Source: Roseivirga sp. 4D4 (GTDB lineage: Bacteria; Bacteroidota; Bacteroidia; Cytophagales; Cyclobacteriaceae). From it: 64,000 nucleotides of DNA. Position numbers and translations under genes: made by a program. Of this stretch, positions 24,696 through 36,607 are shown in pieces. The notes beneath the pieces are model-generated. The model did not search any database. It saw nothing but the letters and a program-made list of their open reading frames with translations, and was not told where the DNA came from. Every line of letters starts with the position of its first letter. Within the stretch, counting starts at the first letter, position 1. The DNA lies in assembly GCF_001747095.1 (NCBI RefSeq), contig NZ_MDGP01000001.1, positions 4,384,001 to 4,448,000 on the forward strand, in the 5' to 3' direction.

Positions 24696-25139
24696 ATGGC
24701 TAAAGAAATAGCTGGTTATCTGAAGTTGCAAGTCAGGGGTGGCCAAGCCAACCCTTCTCCACCGGTAGGTCCGGCATTAGGTTCGAAAGGACTTAATATC
24801 ATGGAGTTTTGTAAGCAATTCAACGGACGTACTCAAGATAAAATGGGTCAGGTATTACCTGTACTTGTGACGATCTTCAGTGATAAGTCTTTTGAATTTG
24901 TAATCAAAACACCTCCGGCACCAGTAATGTTGCTAGAAGCTTCTAAACAGAAGAAGGGTTCACCTGAATCTAACCGAGTTAAAGTGGGTAGCGTAACCTG
25001 GGATCAGGTAAAAGAGATCGCAGAGGTTAAAATGCCGGATTTGAATGCTTTTACTATCGAGTCTGCTATGAAAATGGTAGCTGGTACAGCAAGAAGCATG
25101 GGGTTAAGGGTGAGTGGTAAAGCACCTTGGAATAACTAA
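24696..25139 (+). CDS. rplK: 50S ribosomal protein L11
   Basis: 147 residues. It binds 23S rRNA at the GTPase-associated centre together with L10/L12. The N-terminal signature [32 protein letters not shown] is split over the proline-rich hinge, and the C-terminal rRNA-binding part ends [13 protein letters not shown]. It is directly followed by rplA (12-bp gap). Confidence 0.99.
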   Translation: MAKEIAGYLKLQVRGGQANPSPPVGPALGSKGLNIMEFCKQFNGRTQDKMGQVLPVLVTIFSDKSFEFVIKTPPAPVMLLEASKQKKGSPESNRVKVGSVTWDQVKEIAEVKMPDLNAFTIESAMKMVAGTARSMGLRVSGKAPWNN

Positions 25140-25151
25140 AGATTTGTACAA

Positions 25152-25850
25152 ATGGCAAAGTTGACAAAAAAGCAAAAATTAGCTTTTAGTAAATATGATC
25201 CAACCAAACAGTATCCTCTATCTGAGGCGGCTGGCATTGTTAAGGAAATTAACGGTGCTTCTTATGACGCTTCTGTAGATATCGATGTGCGTTTGGGAGT
25301 GGATCCTCGTAAAGCTGACCAAATGGTAAGAGGTGTAGTTGCACTTCCCCATGGTACAGGTAAAGAGGTAACGGTGCTTGTGCTTTGTACTCCTGATAAG
25401 GAGCAAGAAGCTAAAGATGCAGGTGCAGATCACGTAGGTTTGGACGATTACATTTCTAAGATAGAAGGTGGTTGGACGGACATTGATGTGATCATCACTA
25501 TGCCTACTGTAATGGCCAAAGTTGGTCGTTTGGGTAGAGTCTTAGGACCAAGAGGTCTTATGCCAAACCCAAAAGCAGGAACTGTTACACTTGATGTGGC
25601 GAAAGCTGTAAATGATGTAAAAGGCGGTAAGATTGATTTTAAAGTAGATAAAGCGGGTATCATTCATACAAGTATTGGTAAGTCGTCTTTCTCTCAGGAG
25701 AAGATTGCTGAAAATGCACAAGAGGTGATCCAAATGCTTTCTAAGTTAAAGCCAGCTTCTGCAAAGGGTACTTACTTTAAAAGTATCAACATCTCTACAA
25801 CACAGAGCCCAGGAGTGAAAATAGATAAGAACTCAATTTCCGGACTATAA
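25152..25850 (+). CDS. rplA: 50S ribosomal protein L1
   Basis: 232 residues; forms the mobile L1 stalk at the E site and often represses its own mRNA. The signature [18 protein letters not shown] is present, as is the rRNA-binding [17 protein letters not shown]. It is 2 bp before rplJ. I see no obvious L1-binding mimic upstream of rplK, where only one base separates nusG and rplK. Confidence 0.99.
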   Translation: MAKLTKKQKLAFSKYDPTKQYPLSEAAGIVKEINGASYDASVDIDVRLGVDPRKADQMVRGVVALPHGTGKEVTVLVLCTPDKEQEAKDAGADHVGLDDYISKIEGGWTDIDVIITMPTVMAKVGRLGRVLGPRGLMPNPKAGTVTLDVAKAVNDVKGGKIDFKVDKAGIIHTSIGKSSFSQEKIAENAQEVIQMLSKLKPASAKGTYFKSINISTTQSPGVKIDKNSISGL

Positions 25851-25852
25851 TC

Positions 25853-26386
25853 ATGAATAGAGTAGAAAAAGCAGCTTTAATTGAAGAGTTGGTAGAGAAG
25901 TTTTCGGCTAACGATAACTTTTATATCACTGACGCATCCGGAATGTCGGTTGCTCAGACCAACGATTTGAGAAGATTGTGCTTCGAGCGAGGAATCGAGT
26001 ACAGAGTAATTAAGAACACTATGGTGCAAAAAGCATTAGAGCAGTTAGATACTGACTATGTGCCTTTTGACGACAGTGTATTGAGAGGTTTTACAGGCGT
26101 TATGTTCTCAGGTGAGGACTCAAATGCTCCTGCAAAATTGATCAAGGAATTTAGAAAAAAATCAGGCGGAGAATCTCCAATATTAAAAGGCGCTTCCATC
26201 GATACAGATCTTTTTATTGGAAACGAGAATCTCGATATGCTAAGTAAGCTTAAGTCTAAGGCTGAGCTAATTGGCGAAGTAATTACTATACTTCAATCAC
26301 CTGCTAAAAATGTTATCTCAGGACTTAAGGGTTCTGGCGGCAAATTGGCTGGTATTCTCAAGACTTTGTCTGAGCGTGAAAACTAA
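25853..26386 (+). CDS. rplJ: 50S ribosomal protein L10
   Basis: 177 residues; the base of the L12 stalk. The N-terminal rRNA-binding part contains NFYITDASGMSVAQTNDLRR and YRVIKNTMVQKAL. A C-terminal helix binds L12 dimers. Only 2 bp separate it from rplA, leaving no room for a long L10 leader. A 40-bp gap precedes rplL. Confidence 0.98.
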   Translation: MNRVEKAALIEELVEKFSANDNFYITDASGMSVAQTNDLRRLCFERGIEYRVIKNTMVQKALEQLDTDYVPFDDSVLRGFTGVMFSGEDSNAPAKLIKEFRKKSGGESPILKGASIDTDLFIGNENLDMLSKLKSKAELIGEVITILQSPAKNVISGLKGSGGKLAGILKTLSEREN

Positions 26387-26426
26387 TAATTAACAAGATT
26401 TAAAACACTTTATAACAAATAATATA

Positions 26427-26807
26427 ATGGCAGACTTGAAAGAATTTGCAGAACAGTTAGTGAACTTAACTGTAAAAGAAGTTAACGAACTTGCTGACAT
26501 CCTTAAAGATGAGTACGGTATCGAACCTGCAGCTGCAGCTGTTGCTGTTGCTGGTCCTGCTGCTGGTGGCGGAGACGAAGGTGGTGCTGAAGAGAAATCT
26601 GAGTTTGACGTAGTACTTACTTCAGCTGGTGGTTCTAAACTAGCAGTTGTGAAACTAGTGAAAGAACTTACTGGTCTTGGACTAAAAGATGCGAAAGAAA
26701 TCGTAGATAGCGCTCCTAAAGCAATCAAAGAAGGTGTAGCTAAAGACGAAGCTGAAGCACTTAAAAAGCAGCTTGAAGAAGCTGGTGCTGAAGTAGAGCT
26801 TAAGTAA
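26427..26807 (+). CDS. rplL: 50S ribosomal protein L7/L12
   Basis: 126 residues. The N-terminal dimerisation helix ([24 protein letters not shown]) is followed by an Ala/Gly-rich hinge with [10 protein letters not shown] and the factor-binding C-terminal domain ([27 protein letters not shown]). It recruits translational GTPases. A palindromic element and about 160 bp separate it from rpoB. Confidence 0.99.
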   Translation: MADLKEFAEQLVNLTVKEVNELADILKDEYGIEPAAAAVAVAGPAAGGGDEGGAEEKSEFDVVLTSAGGSKLAVVKLVKELTGLGLKDAKEIVDSAPKAIKEGVAKDEAEALKKQLEEAGAEVELK

Positions 26808-26849
26808 TTTGATTAGCCATTTTTAAAATGGCTTTGGAATAGGCCCTGG

Positions 26850-26867
26850 TCCCGATAGCTATCGGGA
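26850..26867 (+). promoter_or_regulatory. rplL-rpoB palindrome (attenuator or terminator candidate)
   Basis: Perfect 18-bp palindrome TCCCGATAGCTATCGGGA inside a longer stem (GGCCC near 26842 with GGGTC near 26872), followed by TCTTTTCC. An AGCCATTTT/AAAATGGCT hairpin lies just upstream. It may reduce transcription into rpoB, as attenuators do in other bacteria. Confidence 0.5.
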
Positions 26868-26969
26868 TCACGGGTCTTTTCCTGTTTGTATCAATTTAGG
26901 GAGCAATCCCTTTTTCTGCATCTCTAAAGATGCAATCAAGAATTATTCAATAACAAAAAATATAAGGCC

Positions 26970-29900
26970 TTGGCTATTCTAGCAAATCAATCAGAAAGAA
27001 TAAACTTCTCTTCGATTAAATCAATCTTAGATTATCCTGATTTCCTTGATGTGCAGGTAAAGTCTTTCGAAGACTTTTTCCAATTGGAAACACCCGCAGA
27101 TAAAAGAACACAGGATGGTTTGTTCAAGGTTTTCTCTGAGAACTTTCCTATTTCCGATTCAAGAGAGAATTTCGTTCTTGAATTCGTGGATTATTTGGTT
27201 GATCCTCCAAAATATGACGTTGCAGAATGCATCGATAGAGGACTAACCTATTCTGTGCCTTTGAAGGCTAAACTTCGCTTGACTTGTAATGATGAGGATA
27301 ACGAAGATTTCGAAACTATTGAGCAGGAAGTATTTCTAGGGAATATTCCTTACATGACAGAGAAGGGTTCTTTTGTCGTAAATGGTGCCGAAAGAGTTAT
27401 TGTATCTCAATTACACAGATCTCCTGGTGTATTCTTTGCGCAGAGCAAGCACACCAACGGAACTCCATTATATTCTGCGAGAATTATTCCTTTCAAAGGA
27501 TCTTGGATTGAGTTTGCTACCGATGTAAACAGCGTAATGTACGCTTACATCGATAGAAAGAAGAAGTTCCCGGTAACCACGCTTCTAAGAGCAATCGGTT
27601 ATGGAACTGATAAAGACATTTTAGATCTTTTCGGTTTATCTGAAGAGATCTCAGCTAAGAAGACCGCTTTGAAAAAGGCTATTGGTCGTAAGCTAGCTGC
27701 AAGGGTACTGAGAACATGGGTTGAAGATTTCGTGGATGAGGATACTGGAGAAGTAGTATCAATCCATAGAAATGAAGTGTTATTAGAAAGAGATTCAGTA
27801 CTTGCTGAAGAGCACGTAGAAATGATTATCGAAGCAGATGTTGATTCTGTAATTCTTCACAGAGAGGACATCAACATTGCTGATTACACCATTATCTATA
27901 ACACGCTTTCAAAAGATAATTCTAACTCAGAAAAAGAAGCTGTTGAGCAAATCTATCGTCAGTTGAGAAATACTGATGCTCCAGATGAGCAAACAGCACG
28001 TGACATTATTCAGTCACTATTCTTCTCTGATAAGCGATATAACCTTGGTGAAGTAGGGCGATACAGAATTAACAAGAAATTAGATCTTGATATCGATTCT
28101 GAGAAATTAGTTCTTACTACTCAGGATATTATTTCTATTGTGAAGTACTTGATCGGCTTGATCAACTCTAAAGCAATTGTGGATGATATCGATCACCTTT
28201 CTAACAGAAGGGTAAGAACAGTGGGTGAGCAGCTTTATGCTCAGTTTGGTGTTGGTTTGGCTCGTATGGCCAGAACCATTAAAGAAAGAATGAATGTTCG
28301 TGATAACGAGGATTTCAAACCTGTTGATCTGATCAACGCGAGAACCTTGTCTTCAGTGATTAACTCTTTCTTTGGAACCAACCAGTTATCTCAGTTCATG
28401 GATCAAACAAATCCGTTAGCAGAGATTACACACAAAAGAAGAATGTCAGCTTTGGGGCCTGGTGGACTTTCTAGAGAAAGAGCCGGTTTTGAGGTACGTG
28501 ACGTTCACTATACTCACTACGGTCGTCTTTGTACTATTGAGACACCAGAAGGTCCAAACATTGGTTTGATTTCATCTCTATGTGTTCATGCTAAAGTAAA
28601 CAGCATGGGATTCATTGAGACACCCTATAGAAAAGTAGAAAGTGGTAAAGTAAACATGTCTGAAGATGTGATTTACCTGACTGCTGAAGAGGAAGATACG
28701 CACAACATTGCTCAGGCAAATGCACCTCTAAAAGATGCGGGCACTTTCCTCAATGATAAAGTAAAAGCAAGATACGAAGGAGACTTCCCGGTGGTAGAGC
28801 CAAAAGAGCTTAGCTACATGGATGTTGCGCCTAACCAGATTGTTTCGGTTGCGGCTTCATTGATTCCATTCTTGGAGCATGATGATGCAAACCGTGCTTT
28901 GATGGGATCGAACATGCAGCGTCAGGCTGTGCCGTTATTGAAGCCTGAGGCTCCAATCGTAGGTACTGGTTTGGAAGCAAGAGCAGCTCGTGATTCAAGA
29001 ACATTGATCATTGCAGAAGAGTCAGGTGTTGTTGACTTTGTTGATGCTACCAAAATCGTTATCAAATACGATCAATCTAAAGATGACCAATTGGTCAACT
29101 TTGATACTGAATACAAGACTTACGATCTAATTAAGTTTAGAAGAACTAACCAAGACACTACTGTTAACCTTAAGTCTATTGTACTTAAAGGTCAGAAGGT
29201 AGAAAAAGGTCAGGTTTTATGCGAAGGATACTCAACTGAGAAAGGTGAGTTAGCCTTGGGTAAAAACCTAAGAGTGGCTTACATGCCTTGGCAAGGTTAC
29301 AACTTTGAGGATGCGATCGTAATTTCTGAAAGAGTTGTTAGAGACGATGTTTATACTTCAATTCACATTGACGAGTATGAACTTGAAGTAAGAGATACAA
29401 AACGTGGTCAGGAAGAATTGACTTCTGAGATTCCGAACGTGAGTGAGGAAGCTGTTAAGAATCTTGACGAAAATGGTATCATTAGAGTAGGAGCAGAAAT
29501 CAAAGAAGGAGATATCCTTATTGGTAAGATTACTCCTAAAGGTGAGACTGATCCAACGCCTGAAGAGAAACTCTTGAGAGCGATCTTCGGTGATAAAGCA
29601 GGTGATGTTAAGGATGCTTCATTGAAAGCTTCTCCTTCATTAAGAGGAGTTGTGATCGATACGAAGTTGTTCTCTCGTCCTAAGAAGGACAAAGACTTAC
29701 GTGCTAAGTCTAAGAAAGAGGTAGAAGTGCTTAAGGCACAATACAGCAAGGACTTGCTTGCCGTAAGAGCTCAGATCATTGATAAGATGACTCAGTTGCT
29801 TGAAGGCAAGGTATGTAATGGAGTGACACACAAATTTGGAGATGAGATTATCTCTAAAGGTGTGAAATTCAATAAGAATAACATCTCTCAGAATCTTTTC

Positions 29901-30845
29901 CCTGAAAAGAATATCTATAGAGATGAGAGTAACTATAGTGTTCAGGAAGAAGTGAACTTGATCTCTGACCTTAACCTTGATGGTTGGACAGAAGATAAAA
30001 AGACCAACGACCTGATCGTTAAGATGGTTAAAAACTACAACCTAAAGCGTAATGACATTACTGGCGAGTTTAAACGTCAGCGTTTCACTATCGAAGTAGG
30101 TGATGAGTTGCCAACAGGTATCGTGCAATTGGCCAAAGTCTATGTTGCTAAGAAGCGCAAGCTTAAAGTAGGTGATAAGATGGCGGGTCGTCACGGTAAC
30201 AAAGGTGTTGTTGCAAGAATTGTAAGAGAAGAGGATATGCCATTCCTTGACGATGGAACTCCGATGGATATTGTATTGAATCCACTGGGTGTACCTTCAA
30301 GGATGAACATCGGTCAGATTTATGAGACGGTGTTGGCATGGGCTGGTTTGAAGCTGGGTAGAAAATATGCTACTCCAATCTTTGATGGAGCGAGCATGGA
30401 AGAAGTGGAAGCCGAATTGGCGGAAGCGGGTCTACCAAGTGCAGGACGTGAATACCTAAATGATGGTCTCTCAGGTCAGCGATTTGACCAGCCAGTAACC
30501 GTGGGTATTGCTTACATGTTGAAACTAGGTCACTTGGTTGATGATAAGATGCACGCAAGGTCTATTGGACCTTACTCATTGATTACTCAGCAGCCTTTAG
30601 GTGGTAAAGCACAATTCGGTGGTCAGCGATTTGGAGAGATGGAAGTATGGGCACTTGAGGCATTCGGTGCATCACACGTTCTTCAGGAAATCCTGACAGT
30701 AAAATCAGATGATGTAATCGGTAGAGCGAAAGCTTACGAAGCGATTGTTAAGGGAGATTCTATTCCTAAGCCAAATATTCCTGAATCATTCAATGTATTG
30801 GTTCACGAGCTTAGAGGTCTCGCACTAGAAATCACTTTAGACTAA
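26970..30845 (+). CDS. rpoB: DNA-directed RNA polymerase subunit beta, TTG start
   Basis: 1291 residues; with RpoC it forms the catalytic core. The N-terminal part is [20 protein letters not shown]; the rifampicin region contains [27 protein letters not shown] (split here by normal cluster I positions); the C-terminal part contains [14 protein letters not shown] and the [19 protein letters not shown] clamp motif. The start is TTG at 26970, with no in-frame ATG upstream before a stop. A 50-bp gap precedes rpoC. At the positions I can recognise, the rifampicin region looks wild type. Confidence 0.98.
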   Translation: MAILANQSERINFSSIKSILDYPDFLDVQVKSFEDFFQLETPADKRTQDGLFKVFSENFPISDSRENFVLEFVDYLVDPPKYDVAECIDRGLTYSVPLKAKLRLTCNDEDNEDFETIEQEVFLGNIPYMTEKGSFVVNGAERVIVSQLHRSPGVFFAQSKHTNGTPLYSARIIPFKGSWIEFATDVNSVMYAYIDRKKKFPVTTLLRAIGYGTDKDILDLFGLSEEISAKKTALKKAIGRKLAARVLRTWVEDFVDEDTGEVVSIHRNEVLLERDSVLAEEHVEMIIEADVDSVILHREDINIADYTIIYNTLSKDNSNSEKEAVEQIYRQLRNTDAPDEQTARDIIQSLFFSDKRYNLGEVGRYRINKKLDLDIDSEKLVLTTQDIISIVKYLIGLINSKAIVDDIDHLSNRRVRTVGEQLYAQFGVGLARMARTIKERMNVRDNEDFKPVDLINARTLSSVINSFFGTNQLSQFMDQTNPLAEITHKRRMSALGPGGLSRERAGFEVRDVHYTHYGRLCTIETPEGPNIGLISSLCVHAKVNSMGFIETPYRKVESGKVNMSEDVIYLTAEEEDTHNIAQANAPLKDAGTFLNDKVKARYEGDFPVVEPKELSYMDVAPNQIVSVAASLIPFLEHDDANRALMGSNMQRQAVPLLKPEAPIVGTGLEARAARDSRTLIIAEESGVVDFVDATKIVIKYDQSKDDQLVNFDTEYKTYDLIKFRRTNQDTTVNLKSIVLKGQKVEKGQVLCEGYSTEKGELALGKNLRVAYMPWQGYNFEDAIVISERVVRDDVYTSIHIDEYELEVRDTKRGQEELTSEIPNVSEEAVKNLDENGIIRVGAEIKEGDILIGKITPKGETDPTPEEKLLRAIFGDKAGDVKDASLKASPSLRGVVIDTKLFSRPKKDKDLRAKSKKEVEVLKAQYSKDLLAVRAQIIDKMTQLLEGKVCNGVTHKFGDEIISKGVKFNKNNISQNLFPEKNIYRDESNYSVQEEVNLISDLNLDGWTEDKKTNDLIVKMVKNYNLKRNDITGEFKRQRFTIEVGDELPTGIVQLAKVYVAKKRKLKVGDKMAGRHGNKGVVARIVREEDMPFLDDGTPMDIVLNPLGVPSRMNIGQIYETVLAWAGLKLGRKYATPIFDGASMEEVEAELAEAGLPSAGREYLNDGLSGQRFDQPVTVGIAYMLKLGHLVDDKMHARSIGPYSLITQQPLGGKAQFGGQRFGEMEVWALEAFGASHVLQEILTVKSDDVIGRAKAYEAIVKGDSIPKPNIPESFNVLVHELRGLALEITLD

Positions 30846-30895
30846 TTACAAAATTTGAGTTTGGTTTAGGCCACAATTAAGAATCAAAAAAAGCT

Positions 30896-33800
30896 ATGGC
30901 ATTTAAAAAGAATAGAAAACTTAACAACGACTTTAACAAAGTCACTATTAGCTTGGCTTCTCCGGAATCTATCCTTGAGTCTTCTCATGGAGAGGTAACG
31001 CAACCGGAAACCATCAACTATAGAACCTATAAGCCTGAAATGGGTGGTTTATTCTGTGAAAGAATATTCGGACCTGTTAAGGACTGGGAATGTCATTGTG
31101 GGAAGTATAAAAGAATTAGATATAAAGGTATCATCTGTGACAGATGTGGTGTTGAAGTAACCGAGAAAAAGGTTAGAAGAGAGAGAATGGGACACATCGA
31201 ATTGGTGGTTCCTGTTGCACACATTTGGTACTTTAAGTCACTTCCTAATAAAATAGGATACCTTCTTGGTCTACCGACTAAGAAATTGGATCAGATCATC
31301 TACTATGAGAGATACGCTGTAATCCAACCAGGTATCAAGGAAGAGGAAGGAATCAGCTACATGGACTTCTTAACGGAAGACGAGTATCTGGATATTCTTG
31401 ACAAACTCCCACGCGAGAATCAAATGCTTGATGATGATGATCCAGAAAAGTTCATCGCCAAAATGGGTGCAGAAGCACTCGAAATGTTATTGGCGAGACT
31501 TGACTTGGATAGCATGTCATACGCTTTACGTCACCAAGCAGCTACAGATACTTCTCAGCAGAGAAAGGCAGAAGCCTTGAAGCGTTTGAGAGTAGTCGAA
31601 GCATTCCGTGATGCAAAAACTAGAATCGAAAATCGTCCTGAGTGGATGGTGATCAAGATGGTGCCAGTTATTCCACCAGAATTGAGACCATTGGTACCGC
31701 TTGATGGTGGTAGATTCGCTACATCAGATTTGAATGATCTTTACAGACGTGTGATCATTAGAAACAACCGTTTGAAGAGACTGATCGATATTAAAGCTCC
31801 TGAAGTAATTCTTAGAAATGAGAAACGTATGCTTCAAGAGGCTGTTGACTCACTATTTGATAACTCAAGAAAAGTTAACGCAGTACGTTCGGATGGAAAC
31901 CGTGCATTGAAGTCTTTGAGTGATATGCTTAAAGGTAAGCAAGGTCGATTCCGTCAGAATCTTTTAGGTAAAAGGGTTGACTACTCTGGTCGTTCGGTGA
32001 TCGTGGTAGGACCTGAATTGAAACTACACGAATGTGGTTTGCCTAAGAATATGGCTGCTGAGCTTTTCAAACCATTCATTATCAGAAAGCTGATTGAAAG
32101 AGGTATTGTAAAAACAGTGAAGTCAGCGAAGAAAATTGTTGACAGAAAAGATCCAGTGGTTTGGGATATCCTTGAAAACGTATTGAAAGGGCACCCAGTA
32201 CTATTGAACAGAGCTCCTACACTTCACAGGTTAGGTATTCAGGCTTTCCAGCCAAAACTAATTGAAGGTAAGGCGATCCAATTGCATCCATTAGTATGTA
32301 CAGCATTTAACGCTGACTTTGATGGTGACCAAATGGCTGTTCACGTACCACTAGGACAAGATGCGGTAATGGAAGCAAGTATGTTGATGCTTTCTTCTCA
32401 CAACATTTTGAACCCTGCTAACGGTGCTCCTGTAACTGTACCATCTCAAGACATGGTATTGGGACTTTACTATGTGACTAAAGGTAGAAGATCTACTGAC
32501 GATCATAAAGTAGCAGGTGAAGGCATGCGTTTCTACTCTGCAGAAGAAGTATTGATCGCGATGAACGAAGGCGTCCTTTCTAAGCACGCTTACATTCATG
32601 TGAAAACCACAGTTCGTGAAAACGATGAGTTGGTTGAGAAAGTGATCGAAACTGTTGCAGGTCGAGTACTCTTCAATGAGAGTGTTCCAGAAGAAGTAGG
32701 CTACGTAAATGAGCTATTGACGAAGAAGAAGCTTCAGAAAATTATCCAGAATGTAGTTACGATTTGCGGTATCGCAAAGACAGCTAAGTTCTTGGATGAT
32801 ATTAAAGAGCTTGGTTTCCAAATGGCTTATAAAGGTGGTCTGTCAATGGGATTGAATGATATTCACATTCCAGATGTAAAAGATAGCCTAGTACAAAGTG
32901 CTAAAGAAGAAGTGGATGCTGTATGGCAAAACTACTTGATGGGACTTATTACCGATAATGAGCGATACAATCAGGTAATTGATATTTGGACACGTGTAAA
33001 TACACGATTGACCAACGGATTGATGCAGGAGATGGAAGAAGACAACCAAGGCTTCAACTCTATCTTTATGATGATGCACTCAGGGGCTCGTGGTTCTAGA
33101 GAGCAGATTCGTCAGCTGGGTGGTATGAGAGGATTGATGGCTAAGCCGCAGAAAAACCTTGCAGGTTCTGTGGGAGCGATCATTGAGAACCCGATTCTTT
33201 CAAACTTTAAAGAAGGTTTGGATGTATTGGAGTACTTTATCTCTACACACGGTGCTCGTAAAGGTCTTGCCGATACAGCTTTGAAAACTGCTGATGCAGG
33301 TTACTTAACAAGACGTCTTGTTGATGTTGCACAAGATTGTGTGATCAACGAGGAGGATTGTGGTACACTAAGAGGATTGACTGTTTCAGCGTTGAAAGAC
33401 AACGAGGAAGTAGTTGAACCATTATCTGAGAGAATTCTTGGTAGAGTATCTGTTCACGATATATACGATCCAATCACTGAGGAGCTGATCATTGCTTCTG
33501 GTGAAGAAATCACTGAGAAGATTGCAGATCAAATTGATGAAACTGCGATCGATGAGGTTGAAATCAGATCAGTATTGACTTGTGAGACTAAGAGAGGCGT
33601 TTGTGCTAAATGTTATGGTAGAAACCTATCTACTAATAAGATGGTACAAAAAGGCGAGGCTGTCGGTGTAATTGCGGCTCAGTCAATCGGTGAACCTGGT
33701 ACTCAGCTTACACTAAGAACCTTCCACGTAGGGGGTACTGCTTCAAACATTGCGGTAGATGCTACAGTGAAAGCGAAGTTTGCTGGTGTAATTGCATTTG

Positions 33801-35206
33801 AAGAATTGAGATCATTGCCTACTACTGACAATGATGGCAATAAGATAAATATCGTAATGGGTAGAACTGGTGAAATCCAGATCATTGATCCTAAAACGAA
33901 AAAAGTACTTATCTCTAACCACGTACCTTACGGTGCCATCCTTGAAGTGAAGGAAGGTCAGAAGGTAGAGAAGGATGATCAACTTTGTAAGTGGGATCCG
34001 TATAACGCGGTAATCCTTTCAGAATTTGACGGTACCATCGAGTTTGATGCGATCGAAGAAGGCGTGACTTACAAAGAAGAGTTTGATGAGCAAACAGGTC
34101 ACAGAGAGAAAGTAATTACGGATACAAAAGATAAGGCGAAGAACCCAGCGGTAGTTGTAAACGCGAAGTCTGAGTCTAAGGCTTATAACATTCCAGTGGG
34201 AGCTCACTTAGCAGTAGATGCTGGTGACAAAGTAAAAATTGGACAGCCATTGGCTAAGATTCCAAGAACAATGGGTAAATCAAGGGATATCACGGGTGGT
34301 CTTCCTAGAGTAACTGAATTGTTTGAGGCACGTAACCCATCGAATCCGGCTGTAGTGTCAGAAATTGATGGTGTAGTGACTTACGGAGGTATCAAGAGAG
34401 GTAACCGTGAGATCTTCATCGAATCTAAAGACGGTGTGAAGAAGAAATACATGGTGCCATTGTCTAAGCACATCTTGGTACAAGACAATGACTTTGTAAG
34501 AGCTGGATACCAGTTGTCTGACGGAGCAACTACTCCGAATGACATCTTGAATATTCAAGGTCCAACTGCAGTTCAGGAATACCTAGTGAACGAGATTCAG
34601 GAAGTATACCGACTACAGGGTGTAAAAATCAACGACAAGCACATCGAAGCGATTGTGAAACAGATGATGCAGAAAGTTGAGATCATGGATGCTGGTGATA
34701 CGCAATTCCTTCCAGGTCAGGTGGTAGATAAGTTCTTCTTCAGAGAAGAGAACGATGCTATGCTTGATATGAAAGTGGTGACTGAAGCAGGCGAGTCTGA
34801 GAACTTGAAGCCAGGTCAGATTGTATCTCCAAGAGAGTTGAGAGACGAGAACTCAAGCTTGAGAAGAAAAGACATGAAGTTAGTAGAAGTTAGAGATGCA
34901 CAACCTGCAGTTTCTAAGCCGAAACTTCAAGGAATTACTCAAGCATCGTTGGGTACTGAGAGCTTTATCTCTGCTGCATCTTTCCAAGAGACCACTAAGG
35001 TATTGAGTGAAGCTTCTATCAGAGGTAAAGCTGATACATTGAATGGCTTGAAGGAAAATGTGATCGTTGGTCACTTGATTCCAGCAGGTACAGGTATGAG
35101 AGAGTATGATGATCTGATCGTAGGTAACCAAGCTGAATATGATAAGCTAGTTGCTGCAAGAGAAGCTTATCAGGCACAATCAGAAGAAGAAAGCGTAGAA
35201 CTATAA
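30896..35206 (+). CDS. rpoC: DNA-directed RNA polymerase subunit beta'
   Basis: 1436 residues. The N-terminal zinc site uses Cys66, Cys68, Cys81 and Cys84 ([20 protein letters not shown]). The catalytic magnesium motif NADFDGDQM places Asp474, Asp476 and Asp478. A second zinc site is near [15 protein letters not shown]. The trigger-loop region includes [21 protein letters not shown]. The C-terminus is Glu-rich. It follows rpoB by 50 bp and is 4 bp before the DUF3467 gene. Confidence 0.99.
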   Translation: MAFKKNRKLNNDFNKVTISLASPESILESSHGEVTQPETINYRTYKPEMGGLFCERIFGPVKDWECHCGKYKRIRYKGIICDRCGVEVTEKKVRRERMGHIELVVPVAHIWYFKSLPNKIGYLLGLPTKKLDQIIYYERYAVIQPGIKEEEGISYMDFLTEDEYLDILDKLPRENQMLDDDDPEKFIAKMGAEALEMLLARLDLDSMSYALRHQAATDTSQQRKAEALKRLRVVEAFRDAKTRIENRPEWMVIKMVPVIPPELRPLVPLDGGRFATSDLNDLYRRVIIRNNRLKRLIDIKAPEVILRNEKRMLQEAVDSLFDNSRKVNAVRSDGNRALKSLSDMLKGKQGRFRQNLLGKRVDYSGRSVIVVGPELKLHECGLPKNMAAELFKPFIIRKLIERGIVKTVKSAKKIVDRKDPVVWDILENVLKGHPVLLNRAPTLHRLGIQAFQPKLIEGKAIQLHPLVCTAFNADFDGDQMAVHVPLGQDAVMEASMLMLSSHNILNPANGAPVTVPSQDMVLGLYYVTKGRRSTDDHKVAGEGMRFYSAEEVLIAMNEGVLSKHAYIHVKTTVRENDELVEKVIETVAGRVLFNESVPEEVGYVNELLTKKKLQKIIQNVVTICGIAKTAKFLDDIKELGFQMAYKGGLSMGLNDIHIPDVKDSLVQSAKEEVDAVWQNYLMGLITDNERYNQVIDIWTRVNTRLTNGLMQEMEEDNQGFNSIFMMMHSGARGSREQIRQLGGMRGLMAKPQKNLAGSVGAIIENPILSNFKEGLDVLEYFISTHGARKGLADTALKTADAGYLTRRLVDVAQDCVINEEDCGTLRGLTVSALKDNEEVVEPLSERILGRVSVHDIYDPITEELIIASGEEITEKIADQIDETAIDEVEIRSVLTCETKRGVCAKCYGRNLSTNKMVQKGEAVGVIAAQSIGEPGTQLTLRTFHVGGTASNIAVDATVKAKFAGVIAFEELRSLPTTDNDGNKINIVMGRTGEIQIIDPKTKKVLISNHVPYGAILEVKEGQKVEKDDQLCKWDPYNAVILSEFDGTIEFDAIEEGVTYKEEFDEQTGHREKVITDTKDKAKNPAVVVNAKSESKAYNIPVGAHLAVDAGDKVKIGQPLAKIPRTMGKSRDITGGLPRVTELFEARNPSNPAVVSEIDGVVTYGGIKRGNREIFIESKDGVKKKYMVPLSKHILVQDNDFVRAGYQLSDGATTPNDILNIQGPTAVQEYLVNEIQEVYRLQGVKINDKHIEAIVKQMMQKVEIMDAGDTQFLPGQVVDKFFFREENDAMLDMKVVTEAGESENLKPGQIVSPRELRDENSSLRRKDMKLVEVRDAQPAVSKPKLQGITQASLGTESFISAASFQETTKVLSEASIRGKADTLNGLKENVIVGHLIPAGTGMREYDDLIVGNQAEYDKLVAAREAYQAQSEEESVEL

Positions 35207-35210
35207 GCAA

Positions 35211-35534
35211 ATGGCTGATCAGAACGAGCAAGCAAATCAGAACCAATTGAATATTGAACTTTCGGAAGAAATTGCGGAAGGACAATATGTGAACCTGGCA
35301 ATGATTGCTCATTCGAACAGTGAGTTTGTGATCGATTTTATCAAAATGATGCCTGGGGTTCCTAAGGCAAAAGTAAAATCGAGAATTGTAATTACGCCTG
35401 AGCACGCCAAGCGATTGCTATTGGCACTAAAGGATAATATCGACAAGTTCGAAAATCACTTTGGTCCAATTAAGCAAAGCGAAGAACCACCGAAATTCCC
35501 AATGAATTTTGGAGGCACAGTAGGCGAGGCTTAA
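35211..35534 (+). CDS. DUF3467 domain protein
   Basis: A 107-residue protein of unknown function, recognised as DUF3467 by EGQYVNLAMIAHSNSEFVIDF and ITPEHAKRLLLALKDNIDKFE. There is no signal peptide or membrane span; it is probably cytoplasmic and small. It is 4 bp behind rpoC and shares its terminator, so it is made with RNA polymerase. The fixed position next to rpoC suggests, but does not prove, a role with transcription or ribosome assembly. Confidence 0.85.
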   Translation: MADQNEQANQNQLNIELSEEIAEGQYVNLAMIAHSNSEFVIDFIKMMPGVPKAKVKSRIVITPEHAKRLLLALKDNIDKFENHFGPIKQSEEPPKFPMNFGGTVGEA

Positions 35535-35558
35535 CTAAGAATAAATATTACGAATTAG

Positions 35559-35584
35559 AAGGGTTGCTTCGGCAGCCCTTTTTT
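35559..35584 (+). terminator. rpoBC operon terminator with TTCG tetraloop
   Basis: 9-bp stem AAGGGTTGC / GCAGCCCTT closed by TTCG (35559-35580), followed by a T-run. Confidence 0.9.
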
Positions 35585-35653
35585 ATGTTCAGGACTAAGA
35601 AAGTCTGGTTTTAAGAAGCTAGAAATCAGAGACATTTTATTTGAGATAGGGTG

Positions 35654-35684
35654 TTTGTTTCGGAAACTTCTTTTACTACCTTTG
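35654..35684 (+). promoter_or_regulatory. Promoter of rpsL-rpsG-fusA-rpsJ
   Basis: TTTG (35654-35657), 19 bp, TACCTTTG (35677-35684), then CAGTCCG. The start codon of rpsL is 46 bp further on. Confidence 0.75.
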
Positions 35685-35730
35685 CAGTCCGAAAATTTAA
35701 CTAGGAATTAATAAATCTAAAAAATTGTAA

Positions 35731-36111
35731 ATGCCTACTATAAACCAACTAGTACGTAAGGGCAGAAAGAAATTGACTTCAAAGTCAAAATCTCCAGCAT
35801 TAGATAGCTGCCCACAAAGAAGGGGTGTTTGTACAAGGGTATATACGACTACACCTAAAAAACCTAACTCGGCTATGAGAAAAGTGGCAAGGGTAAGGTT
35901 GACCAATGGTAAAGAGGTGAACGCATATATCCCTGGAGAAGGTCACAACCTTCAGGAGCACTCAATTGTATTGATCAGAGGAGGTAGAGTAAAAGACCTT
36001 CCAGGTGTAAGATATCACATCATTCGTGGTGCACTTGACACTGCAGGAGTAAGTGGTCGTCTTCAAAGAAGATCAAAATATGGCGCTAAGCGTCCAAAAG
36101 ACAAAAAATAG
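35731..36111 (+). CDS. rpsL: 30S ribosomal protein S12
   Basis: 126 residues; decoding-centre protein. The signature [17 protein letters not shown] contains the lysine whose mutation gives streptomycin resistance, and it looks wild type here. The second conserved part is [12 protein letters not shown]. It is the first gene of the str operon, 15 bp before rpsG. Confidence 0.99.
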   Translation: MPTINQLVRKGRKKLTSKSKSPALDSCPQRRGVCTRVYTTTPKKPNSAMRKVARVRLTNGKEVNAYIPGEGHNLQEHSIVLIRGGRVKDLPGVRYHIIRGALDTAGVSGRLQRRSKYGAKRPKDKK

Positions 36112-36126
36112 ACAATTATATAAGTA

Positions 36127-36594
36127 ATGAGAAAAGCTAAACCAAAGAAGAGATATATTCTTCCCGATCCTAAGTTCCACGATACTTTGGTGACAAAGTT
36201 TGTGAACTATCTAATGATCGATGGAAAGAAGAGTATTGCCTACAATACGTTCTACAAAGCAGTTGAGCTAGTAGAAGAGCGTACTGGTGAGAATGGTCTT
36301 GAAACTTGGAAGAAAGCATTGAGTAATATCATGCCGTCAGTCGAAGTGAAGAGTAGAAGAGTAGGTGGTGCTACTTTTCAAGTGCCTATCGAGGTAAGAC
36401 CAGGTCGTAAGACATCACTTGGCATCAAATGGATGATCATGTTCGCGCGTAAGCGTGGTGAGAAAACCATGACTGAAAAACTAGCTGGAGAAATTATTGC
36501 CGGTTCTAAGGGTGAGGGTGCTGCTGTGAAGAAGAAAGACGATACACACAGAATGGCAGACGCAAACAAAGCATTTTCACACTTTAGATTTTAA
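36127..36594 (+). CDS. rpsG: 30S ribosomal protein S7
   Basis: 155 residues; nucleates assembly of the 30S head. Motifs: [23 protein letters not shown] and [19 protein letters not shown]. The C-terminal helix ends [11 protein letters not shown]. It lies between rpsL and fusA in the normal order, 13 bp before fusA. Confidence 0.99.
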   Translation: MRKAKPKKRYILPDPKFHDTLVTKFVNYLMIDGKKSIAYNTFYKAVELVEERTGENGLETWKKALSNIMPSVEVKSRRVGGATFQVPIEVRPGRKTSLGIKWMIMFARKRGEKTMTEKLAGEIIAGSKGEGAAVKKKDDTHRMADANKAFSHFRF

Positions 36595-36607
36595 TTCCTA
36601 AACTAAA

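Noticed and set aside
26390..26728. Open frame on the minus strand opposite rplL
   Set aside because: It is the mirror of a highly biased Ala/Gly/Glu-rich gene; composition is low-complexity Ser/Pro/Ala and there is no start context. The same holds for other long antisense frames, e.g. opposite tuf, rpoC and the acylase.
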